From an uncultured Cytophagales bacterium (GTDB lineage: Bacteria; Bacteroidota; Bacteroidia; Cytophagales; Cyclobacteriaceae), in NCBI GenBank assembly GCA_913057175.1, contig CAJXNP010000009.1, forward strand, positions 234,751 through 298,750: a stretch of 64,000 nucleotides of DNA. Reading direction: 5' to 3'. Of the stretch, positions 58,001-64,000 are shown one piece after another. Made by a program: the position numbers and the translations under genes. The notes beneath the pieces are model-generated. The model searched no databases. It worked only from the letters and a program-made list of their open reading frames with translations, and was not told where the DNA came from. Within the stretch, counting starts at the first letter, position 1. Each line of letters begins with the position of its first letter.

Positions 58001-58924
58001 TCATCTTATTACAAGTTTCGCTTTCTCCATAGCAATACCAATCTCCACCATACTTCCGGAATTAAAGGCTAAAAAGTCTGATTCGATACCATCGCTGAAA
58101 ATGACACCGTTGGCTGGCATTTTTGATTCTAGTTTTAATTTGTTATTCCTTTGAATTACTCCAAATCCGATTTCAGTTTGGGTGACACTACTTAAAAAAG
58201 GTTCTCGTACAATGAAGATTAGTTTTTCATCTTCCCAGTTCAATTTTGTCCGAGCATTCTTACCAAGGCTTGAATTCTTATTGATGTTATTCGCCATATT
58301 AAATATGGAACTTAGCCAGCCTGTTGATCCTGCACCTGTCGAAACAATAATTCCACTGGAGGATTGATTTTCTGTTTTGCCATTGAATGTGATCGAATAT
58401 CTGGAAGATACATGTGACGAAGCGCCTATGTAGAAATCGTTGAATGCCAGCAATCTCTGTCCGTCGTTAAGCTTAGCTTCCGCCAATGTAATTGTACGGG
58501 ACTTATATTGATTGCTGAGCACCTGACTAATGGCTTTCTTCAACACTTCCGGTACAAATGGCAACAATATACCATCATATTGCCCGGGATCGGGATTAAT
58601 GCCAATAATTGGACGTCCATTAACATATTTGGCAGTATTGGCAACAAGTCCATCTTGCCCGATCACCAGGATCAAATCGGTATCTGCAAAAATATAGGTT
58701 GGTAAAAAGGATCTGTCAACAATTTTCCATTTAAGCAATCCCGAAATCTCATCCTGAACCTGTTTCAGGGAATCGTAGAATTTGTGATGCTCTTTTTCAT
58801 ATTGCTCAAAACTCCCACCTGCGCGCTCGATATAAAACCTGGCCTGAGCTTTTGAATTGAAACGCTCAATTAACTGCTCAAGCCTGGTTTTATCACGAAT
58901 GATGATTGCTTTCTCAATTTGCAT
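58001..58924 (-). CDS. NAD-kinase-like protein with altered GGDG motif
   Basis: A 307-residue protein with the NAD/diacylglycerol kinase fold. The N-terminal half contains DLILVIGQDGLVANTAKY, where NAD kinases have GGDGT: here it is G89-Q90-D91-G92-L93, so the catalytic Asp is kept but the glycine and threonine are not. The C-terminal half has the family's SGIIVSTGAGSTGW, and later VIFSDGIESDFLAFNSGSM. Helix-rich residues 10-65 precede the core. It lies 5 bases after the SPFH gene, so they form an operon. It may bind NAD(H) without being a standard NAD kinase; activity is open. Confidence 0.78.
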   Translation of the reverse strand: MQIEKAIIIRDKTRLEQLIERFNSKAQARFYIERAGGSFEQYEKEHHKFYDSLKQVQDEISGLLKWKIVDRSFLPTYIFADTDLILVIGQDGLVANTAKYVNGRPIIGINPDPGQYDGILLPFVPEVLKKAISQVLSNQYKSRTITLAEAKLNDGQRLLAFNDFYIGASSHVSSRYSITFNGKTENQSSSGIIVSTGAGSTGWLSSIFNMANNINKNSSLGKNARTKLNWEDEKLIFIVREPFLSSVTQTEIGFGVIQRNNKLKLESKMPANGVIFSDGIESDFLAFNSGSMVEIGIAMEKAKLVIR

Positions 58925-58929
58925 GGAAT

Positions 58930-59943
58930 TTACTTTTTAGTGCTCATGATGGAATCAAGAAGTTCCGGGGAAATATTGATCGTGCCGATTTTATCAGCAT
59001 TTTCAGCTAACTCCCTGAACGCCAGAGCTATATTGTCCTTTGCCTGGATTCCTTTCGAATTGATCGCCATAAGGGTCTTCCAATCAAGCTCTTTGTAGGG
59101 TTTCAAAGAAGCTGTCAAAACATATTCTTTCGCGTCAGCTTCTTTTTTCTCATTTTTCACCTTCAGATCGATTAGTTTTTGTTTTTGCTCTTCCAGTAAA
59201 ATGGTTGATTTCATATTCATCTCCTTCAATCGTTGGTCATTGTCCTGTTTGACTACTTGGGTTTCCATTTTCTTCTCAGCAATTTGTTTTTGCTTTTCCT
59301 CAACTGCTATTTCGGTATTCAATTCACTTTCCTTTATCATTCGTTCCTGTTCAACGGCAAAGTTTCGCCTTTCATAAATCGCTTGATCAGCTTCCTTTTG
59401 CAATGATTCCCGCATATGAGCTTCCAAGGCACGTGCCATTTCCGGATTTGGAGTTACACCCAAAACGTTTACACTCATTATCTCCAAGCCAAGCATTTTA
59501 ACAGCTTTTGAATTCTGAACATTTTGAAAAATGTGTTCTTCAATCTTTTGTAGCTGTCTTAGTGATTCTTTCAGACTCAGTTGTTGAATGATTGCAGAGC
59601 TGGCGGTTTGAGCCTCATTAATAATTCTTTGCTGGATCTTTTCGTGATCGTCTTTGATGTATTTTCCCTTCGAATTCACAGTAAAATCCAGGCTTTCCGC
59701 TAATTGTTTTGGATCGTTTATTTTATAGGTGATCTGTCCCTGAACGGTAACTTCCTGGTAATCCTTGGTGGATTCCTTAAAAACAAATTGCAGGTCATTA
59801 CTTTCCAAAGGGATTGAAACAATCGATGAACTGGGAGCAAAGTAGAAAAATGCCAAACCTCTCCCCTCTTTTTTTACTTTTCCATTTTTAAAAAGTATCA
59901 CATGATTCATTGAATCAAATTTGATGTAGTTAAATCCGAACAT
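58930..59943 (-). CDS. SPFH/band-7 domain protein
   Basis: A 337-residue cytoplasmic-type SPFH protein. The band-7 domain spans about 5-190 (NHVILFKNGKVKKEGRGLAF, IVSIPLESNDLQFVFKESTK, VTVQGQITYKIND, LGLEIMSVNVLGVTPNPEMA). A long Glu/Lys/Gln coiled coil (about 190-290) follows, typical of oligomer-forming SPFH proteins, and a C-terminal IGTINISPELLDSIM tail. No N-terminal membrane helix is present. It heads an operon with the NAD-kinase-like gene and has two operators of the NUDIX regulator in its promoter. Confidence 0.87.
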   Translation of the reverse strand: MFGFNYIKFDSMNHVILFKNGKVKKEGRGLAFFYFAPSSSIVSIPLESNDLQFVFKESTKDYQEVTVQGQITYKINDPKQLAESLDFTVNSKGKYIKDDHEKIQQRIINEAQTASSAIIQQLSLKESLRQLQKIEEHIFQNVQNSKAVKMLGLEIMSVNVLGVTPNPEMARALEAHMRESLQKEADQAIYERRNFAVEQERMIKESELNTEIAVEEKQKQIAEKKMETQVVKQDNDQRLKEMNMKSTILLEEQKQKLIDLKVKNEKKEADAKEYVLTASLKPYKELDWKTLMAINSKGIQAKDNIALAFRELAENADKIGTINISPELLDSIMSTKK

Positions 59944-59973
59944 GATAAATTATTTAAAAAGTTGAACATTTAA

Positions 59974-60048
59974 TTTGTGTAATATATACGCAAATATACT
60001 TTGTTGCGATTCAAATAACCAAACATTTTTGCGTATTTTTTACGCAAA
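59974..60048 (-). promoter_or_regulatory. SPFH-operon promoter with two palindromic operators
   Basis: Site A, TTTGTGTA-N5-TACGCAAA (59974-59994), overlaps a perfect -7 box: on the minus strand TATATTTG (complement of 59991-59998). A TTTG -33 box (complement of 60020-60023) lies 21 bases upstream of it. Site B, TTTGCGTA-N5-TACGCAAA (60028-60048), is a perfect palindrome just upstream of the -33 box. Together they look like a repressible promoter for the SPFH/NADK-like operon. Confidence 0.75.
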
Positions 60049-60076
60049 ATATAGTATGTGTTTGATTTATAATGGA

Positions 60077-60757
60077 TTATATCTCAAACACAATTCCCTT
60101 ATCCTTTAATTCAAAGTAACGCTTTTTATTAAATTGAAAGAGATTGGCGGGTCTACCTGCACCTTTGGATGCTTTTTCCTGCAGTTCATCCAACATTCCA
60201 AACCCCAGAATCTTTTTGCGGAAATTACGTCGGTCGATCTCTCTGCCTAGCAGTGTCGTGTAGAGATTTTCCAGATCCGAAAAGGGGAATTTTTCATCCA
60301 ACAGTTCAAAGCCAATAGGTTCATAAGTGATTTTTGCTCTTAGCCTTTTGATAGCCATATCGAGAATATTTGTATGGTCAAAGGCAAGGTTCGGCAAATT
60401 GTTGATATCAAACCAGGCAACTTCCTGGGCATCGGAATCCGCAGCGATTGTGTATGCATTGGGTTTAACAAGTCCAAAGTAAGCCACAGAAATGATTCTG
60501 TCCCTGGGGTCGCGTTCCGGTTGACCAAAAGTATAAAGCTGTTCGAGATAGCCAATTTCAACTCCTGTTTCTTCCTTCAACTCACGGTAAACAGCATCTT
60601 CCAATGGTTCTTCATTTTCCACAAATCCCCCGGGAATAGCCCATTTTCCTTTGAAAGGATCATACTTTCTCCTAACCAGCAAAATAGAAATTCTCGGTGT
60701 GGATTCGTACCCAAATACCACTGCGTCGACGGTTACTTTAATGGATTGTTTACTCAT
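60077..60757 (-). CDS. NUDIX-domain transcriptional regulator (NrtR-like)
   Basis: A 226-residue protein with an N-terminal NUDIX domain and a C-terminal winged-helix domain (about 155-226; RRNFRKKILGFGMLDELQEK, KGAGRPANLFQFNKKRYFEL), the NrtR/AraR-type arrangement. The Nudix box is complete (G44, E50, R58-E59, E62-E63, G65-V66 in GGFVENEEPLEDAVYREL and on), so hydrolysis of an ADP-ribose-like ligand is possible, whereas many NrtR proteins have lost it. Three palindromic operators lie in its own and the SPFH promoters. Bacteroidota relatives include NrtR (NAD metabolism) and AraR (arabinose); position favours the local NAD-kinase-like operon as target. Confidence 0.88.
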   Translation of the reverse strand: MSKQSIKVTVDAVVFGYESTPRISILLVRRKYDPFKGKWAIPGGFVENEEPLEDAVYRELKEETGVEIGYLEQLYTFGQPERDPRDRIISVAYFGLVKPNAYTIAADSDAQEVAWFDINNLPNLAFDHTNILDMAIKRLRAKITYEPIGFELLDEKFPFSDLENLYTTLLGREIDRRNFRKKILGFGMLDELQEKASKGAGRPANLFQFNKKRYFELKDKGIVFEI

Positions 60758-60804
60758 TATGCGTATTTATTACGCAAACTAAGATTATTGATTGAATAAG
60801 TCAA
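60758..60804 (-). promoter_or_regulatory. NUDIX-regulator promoter with autoregulatory operator
   Basis: Site C, TATGCGTA-N5-TACGCAAA (60758-60778), touches the regulator's start codon. On the minus strand a TAGTTTG (complement of 60775-60781) resembles the -7 box one base short of consensus, with TTG (complement of 60802-60804) 20 bases upstream. The operator overlaps the -7 box, so the regulator probably represses itself. Confidence 0.7.
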
Positions 60805-60821
60805 ATGGCCAGTGCTATTAA

Positions 60822-61259
60822 CGATTCCCTAACCTAAACCGGAATTCACAAACTGAGTGCTTATCAGCAGGCGTTAAGAAAGATGATGATTTTGATGATA
60901 ACGATCCGGATGAATTCGGGTGCTCTCCCGACGATTACAAAATATTCTGTCGCTCCTACCGATCTTCCAAAGCTATTTCAGGGCTTCAATTGATGGTCGA
61001 CGTTTCAGAACAATACAACCTGATCAGTAAGCTTTCTAAATTGGTCAGGACGATTAAAAACAATCCTGCCATCTGGGAATCAAAGCTTCTTATTAATCCT
61101 GAAATGGATCCTTTTATTATTTATAATTATTGGTTTAAAGAATCAAAAGAACTTCTTGAAGAATTTTATATTTTAAAGCGTACCTTCCTTCAGTTGGTGA
61201 AATTGCAATTTATTTCCCCATCTAACATTGTTTCTCAATTAGGTGGTTATTGTTTGTAA
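60822..61259 (+). pseudogene. 5'-truncated ORF of unknown origin
   Basis: A frame open from the stop at 60819 reads as plausible protein well before any usual start codon (GVKKDDDFDDNDPDEFG, CSPDDYKIFCRSYRSSKAIS, VSEQYNLISKLSKLVRTIKN, PAIWESKLLINPEMDPFII). The first start-like codons are TTG at 60990 and ATG at 60993, giving 88-89 residues. The coding look of the upstream part suggests the true N-terminus has been lost, so I call it a fragment. A short protein from 60993 remains possible. No family is recognised. Confidence 0.4.
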
Positions 61260-61353
61260 CATATATGTATTTATATTTTACATTAATGAGTTGAAAAGAG
61301 ATAAAGCTATTCAATAGTGCTTACTTGTCTTTTATTAAAAGAATATTCTGTTT

Positions 61354-61989
61354 ATGAATTGGTCTAAAGAAAATTTAAAGATGATCCTATTCACAATTGG
61401 ATCTGGTTTTTTCATTTTTTACCATCAGGAACTTATTAGATTTTTAATCGAATTGTTGATATCAGTTAGTAAAAATTTCAGTGATTTTTATTACAGTGAA
61501 GTTGCAATTAACAACACCTCAATATTAAATGCATTGAGTGGCTCAATGATTTTAGGAGTCTTTGTACTAATAATCTTTTTTGCTGGGTATTATTTACTTA
61601 TGGAAAAAAGAGAAGTTGAGAGAAATTTCAAATTAGAAGAACTAGATGAAAAAAATGATGTTGAAAAAAAGAGGGTTTCTATAAAAGAAAAAATGGATAA
61701 TATTAGAAAAAACGCAAGAAGAAGAGTGGGTTACGTCAATTTAATAATCAAGGCATATATTATTTTCACCTCTTTGTTTGTTTTATATAGTTTAGTTCGG
61801 ATTGGATTATCCACATCCGTTGAATCCCAAAATATTTTATTTATGAATAAAACCGAGATTTTATTACCATATGTGGGTCAAGAAGAGATTAATAAATTAA
61901 AATCTTCATGGAGATTGATGGAAAACTCAGAAGATTTTGATCAAATTCAAAAGTATATTGAAGACAAGAAAAATGAATTTATAAAATAA
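61354..61989 (+). CDS. Membrane protein, first gene of three-gene cassette
   Basis: A 211-residue protein with three hydrophobic helices (about 10-32, 65-88, 128-150) and a charged coiled coil between the second and third (MEKREVERNFKLEELDEKND). The C-terminal 60 residues are polar and probably outside the membrane. No family is recognised. AT content and lysine/asparagine/isoleucine use are visibly higher than in the neighbouring core genes, suggesting acquired DNA. The next gene follows 10 bases on. Confidence 0.7.
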   Translation: MNWSKENLKMILFTIGSGFFIFYHQELIRFLIELLISVSKNFSDFYYSEVAINNTSILNALSGSMILGVFVLIIFFAGYYLLMEKREVERNFKLEELDEKNDVEKKRVSIKEKMDNIRKNARRRVGYVNLIIKAYIIFTSLFVLYSLVRIGLSTSVESQNILFMNKTEILLPYVGQEEINKLKSSWRLMENSEDFDQIQKYIEDKKNEFIK

Positions 61990-61999
61990 TTGGGATTTG

Positions 62000-62917
62000 A
62001 TGAATCGCCTTAATTTTTCTGATATATATAGATTTTTAGTTTCATTAGGTATAATATTTTATATTTTTTGTGTAACGATACCTTGGTTGTTTTTCAAAAA
62101 TAACTTAGAAACCAAAATTAGTACTTCAGAATACAATTTGCTTACAGAAAGTAGCCAGACTTTAGTAGACAATACACAACGAAACTTAATTTTCATATCA
62201 GATCATGTCGCTAAAATATCTATTGGACTTTTTATTGCTGGATCTATATGTATTTTCATCGGACTTAGAAAATGGTATTACAAACAAAGAGGCTTGGATG
62301 AGATAGAAAAAATAGAACTGGATGTACGAAGGTTAAAATTGCCTACTTTAAATAAAGAGGAATCATTAGAAAAGAGCAAAAAAGAGGAAGCTAGTTTAAA
62401 TGTTTCAACAAATGAAGAAAAAGACATTACCCTATCAGAAGATAGTAACTCTGAACAAGATGACAAAATATCAAAGTATAGTTTGTATGATCTTGAAAAT
62501 TTCATTTCAAAAAAGATTAGAAGAGAAGCACCATTTGGTGCCGAAGTTAAACAAAATCTCAAACTAGATGATGGTAGTATTGCTGACGTAGTCGTTCAGT
62601 CATTATTGAAGGACAACTTTGATAGAGTAATTAATATTCTATACTTTTCACATATAATTGCTTCTTTTAGAATAATTGAAACTCTGATTGAGACGCAAAG
62701 ATTTATCAATACATACAAAGCCATGTATAAATCCAGGACAATTGGATTCGTATTTGTTGTGTATGTGGAAGATTTGAATTCACAACAGGATATACAGGAA
62801 TTAGAAACTACAATTACTCAATTTAAAACTAGTAACAAAATTACATCAGTTTCAATTCAATTGCTCAGTCTCGACGAATTACCATCAATTAATTTTAATG
62901 AGCGGCTCCAATATTGA
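62000..62917 (+). CDS. Two-helix membrane protein with possible nuclease-like C-terminus
   Basis: A 305-residue protein with two hydrophobic helices (about 10-32 and 72-93), a long charged linker (about 105-160) and a C-terminal alpha/beta domain. That domain reads APFGAEVKQNLKLDDGSIAD, VVVQSLLKDNFDRVINILYF, then a helix with IETQRFINTYKAMYK and a strand TIGFVFVVYVED. The order resembles PD-(D/E)XK folds (Asp in strand 2, helix, closing strand), but the ExK pair is not conserved, so the match is tentative. A TTG at 61997 precedes the chosen ATG. Confidence 0.7.
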   Translation: MNRLNFSDIYRFLVSLGIIFYIFCVTIPWLFFKNNLETKISTSEYNLLTESSQTLVDNTQRNLIFISDHVAKISIGLFIAGSICIFIGLRKWYYKQRGLDEIEKIELDVRRLKLPTLNKEESLEKSKKEEASLNVSTNEEKDITLSEDSNSEQDDKISKYSLYDLENFISKKIRREAPFGAEVKQNLKLDDGSIADVVVQSLLKDNFDRVINILYFSHIIASFRIIETLIETQRFINTYKAMYKSRTIGFVFVVYVEDLNSQQDIQELETTITQFKTSNKITSVSIQLLSLDELPSINFNERLQY

Positions 62918-62919
62918 AT

Positions 62920-63534
62920 ATGAAAAGTAAAATACTGTCAGAGGATGAAGCAAAAGAGCATTTGAATAGATATTCCGAGAGATATAGATTTTGGACAAAT
63001 CAAGCTATAATTCAATTAGGTTATTCGACAAATCTATTTACAACGCTAGCGGTTGCATTTCTTGCATTCTTATTCAACCAAAGGGAAAATTTCAATAAAA
63101 TAGTTTTCGATACAAAACAAAGTATTGATTGGTCATTGTTATTTTATTTCATAGCATGTTTTGGTGTATTGATAGCTGTCTTATTTGGACTAATAGCCGT
63201 AACATCTCGCCTTTATGATATCAGGATTACACGTAATAAAACTTGGGTAAGAAAACGAGTAATGAAAGAAAAATCCATGTCAATTTGTGACGATGATGAT
63301 TTTAATAATAAAATCTCAATAAAGACCCTTTTTTGCATTTACTTAAAGACTTTGTGGAAAATTGAATTGGTAAACATAGATGATATCAAAAAAGATATTT
63401 TTGAAGAGAAGTTTAAGAAACTAAGAAATCAAACATTCTTTTTAGGCAAAATGTCATGGCTTTCTCATAAATTACAATTGATATCTTTACTATTAGCTCT
63501 CTTATTTTATTTATTTGCTTTAGGTTTTTCATAG
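62920..63534 (+). CDS. Membrane protein, third gene of the cassette
   Basis: A 204-residue protein with an amphipathic N-terminus (DEAKEHLNRYSERYRFWTNQA), hydrophobic helices at about 34-52, 72-98 and 180-200, and a charged cytoplasmic-type middle part with an acidic patch (ICDDDDFNNK). The layout (two helices, soluble loop, C-terminal helix) resembles small effector-like membrane proteins in defence loci, but no family was recognised. The frame could begin at a TTG at 62914; the ATG at 62920, two bases after the previous stop, is preferred. Confidence 0.68.
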   Translation: MKSKILSEDEAKEHLNRYSERYRFWTNQAIIQLGYSTNLFTTLAVAFLAFLFNQRENFNKIVFDTKQSIDWSLLFYFIACFGVLIAVLFGLIAVTSRLYDIRITRNKTWVRKRVMKEKSMSICDDDDFNNKISIKTLFCIYLKTLWKIELVNIDDIKKDIFEEKFKKLRNQTFFLGKMSWLSHKLQLISLLLALLFYLFALGFS

Positions 63535-63567
63535 CAAACAACCAAAAGTTTTGCCCAACCTACCCTG

Positions 63568-63822
63568 CTAATAATCAATTCTATTTCGATCAAAATACCC
63601 GACTTTGTCCAGTTTCTTTCCAGCTATCCGATCATAGCGGTAAATATGACATTGAACAAAGTCAGGATTTGAACTGAAATACCTTTGAGCCGTCCAAAGG
63701 TTTCTGCCTGCTTTGGCTTTGTATTCAACCCAGGCATGGCCTCTTTTCTGGATTTTAGTAACACAATCACAAAAAAACTCATATTTCCCTGATTTACAAA
63801 TGGTTAATGAGTTATTAAACAT
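63568..63822 (-). CDS. Small ORF of unknown function
   Basis: An 84-residue frame on the minus strand, converging with the cassette. It contains CDCVTKIQKRGHAWVEYKAK, AGRNLWTAQRYFSSNPDFVQ and CHIYRYDRIAGKKLDKVGY, a mix of aromatic and basic residues with two Cys and two His near the ends, suggesting a folded small protein. No Shine-Dalgarno is obvious before the ATG and no family is recognised; it may be real or a gene remnant. Confidence 0.45.
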   Translation of the reverse strand: MFNNSLTICKSGKYEFFCDCVTKIQKRGHAWVEYKAKAGRNLWTAQRYFSSNPDFVQCHIYRYDRIAGKKLDKVGYFDRNRIDY

Positions 63823-63843
63823 TGTATTGAAAACATTAAAACC

Positions 63844-63901
63844 TTGTCCTCATCACGATCAATCGTTGTCCTCATGACGATTCATCTTTGTCCGCATAAG
63901 G
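63844..63901. repeat. 22-bp imperfect tandem repeats at right window edge
   Basis: TTGTCCTCATCACGATCAATCG (63844-63865, first 20 bases conserved in kind) is followed by a close copy at 63866-63887 and a third partial unit at 63888-63901 (TTGTCCGCATAAGG). TCCACATAAGG at the window's last bases repeats the third unit's end. AAAACCTT just before and AAGGTTTT just after also form a dyad. Nothing else was seen to 64000. Confidence 0.6.
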
Positions 63902-64000
63902 TTTTGTCTTCAAGTCGAGCAGATCCGCCAGTATTCTAAGACTTAAGCAATAAAAATATTACAATTTTTATGCTGCGAACCCATATGTATCCACATAAGG

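Noticed and set aside
58749..58770. REP-arm-like word (CATCCTGAACCTGTTTCAGG) inside the NAD-kinase-like gene
   Set aside because: It lies within an intact coding frame (DSLKQVQDEI) and lacks a second arm; similarity to the 41844 element may be chance from its own dyad.
63535..63840. Integron attC-like site (GCCCAAC near 63553)
   Set aside because: No matching GTTRRRY partner or attC-type stem was found downstream.
1..64000. CRISPR arrays, tRNA/rRNA genes, insertion sequences, prophage
   Set aside because: No regular repeat-spacer pattern, cloverleaf-like segment, transposase or phage structural gene was seen on reading the window.

Overview
The window looks like a chromosomal segment of a Bacteroidota bacterium, most likely of the Cytophagales type. 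Evidence: moderate-to-low GC; secreted proteins with type IX secretion (T9SS) C-terminal sorting domains, including one gliding-motility-associated type; LytS/LytTR regulation; Bacteroidota-only families (DUF2652, PorT-like barrels, a coiled-coil membrane family); and promoter-like TTG...TAnnTTTG pairs. No rRNA, tRNA, IS element, phage or CRISPR array was seen.

Layout. 1-7.9 kb: edge of a DUF2490 outer-membrane protein, then an L-arabinose cluster (Na+/sugar symporter, araA, araD, araB, lipoprotein aldose epimerase). 8-13 kb: cytochrome P450, DinB-like protein and the 2-oxoacid:ferredoxin oxidoreductase pair korAB with a clear terminator. 13-15.4 kb: TerB-like protein, small membrane protein, OprP-type porin. 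15.5-26.2 kb: a methylmalonyl-CoA module on the minus strand (epimerase, Na+-pumping decarboxylase subunits, CoA-transferase, both mutase subunits) with the mutase chaperone GTPase meaB divergent. It links propionyl-CoA and succinyl-CoA to a sodium gradient; the direction of flux cannot be read from sequence.

26.5-41 kb: a mixed stretch (PorT-like barrel, TraB/GumN protein, SDR, TerC, DUF2214, a secreted TldD-like protease pair, EamA transporter, SlyD isomerase, LytS/LytTR pair, a frameshifted DUF2652 gene). 40.6-45.8 kb: MarR regulator divergent from an RND/MMPL exporter, a LolA-like periplasmic protein and an outer-membrane barrel. 46-52.4 kb: a propeller-like protein, a lipoprotein, and an isoquinoline-1-oxidoreductase-type molybdoenzyme with a dihaem cytochrome c. 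52.7-57.4 kb: two T9SS cargo proteins. Intergenic spaces at 36.8, 41.8, 48.4 and 56.0 kb hold REP-like inverted-repeat elements; the last two share a near-identical core.

57.7-60.8 kb: the most striking small system. A NUDIX/winged-helix regulator lies upstream of an SPFH protein and an NAD-kinase-like protein with an altered GGDG motif. Three copies of TTTGCGTA-N5-TACGCAAA overlap the predicted promoters of the regulator and of the SPFH gene, so a self-contained, probably NAD-linked regulon is likely. 60.8-64 kb: an AT-rich accessory end with a 5'-truncated ORF, a tight three-gene cassette of membrane proteins (one with a possible divergent PD-(D/E)XK-like C-terminus), a small unknown ORF and 22-bp tandem repeats. 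This cassette and the NUDIX/SPFH/NADK-like set are the best candidates for undescribed systems.
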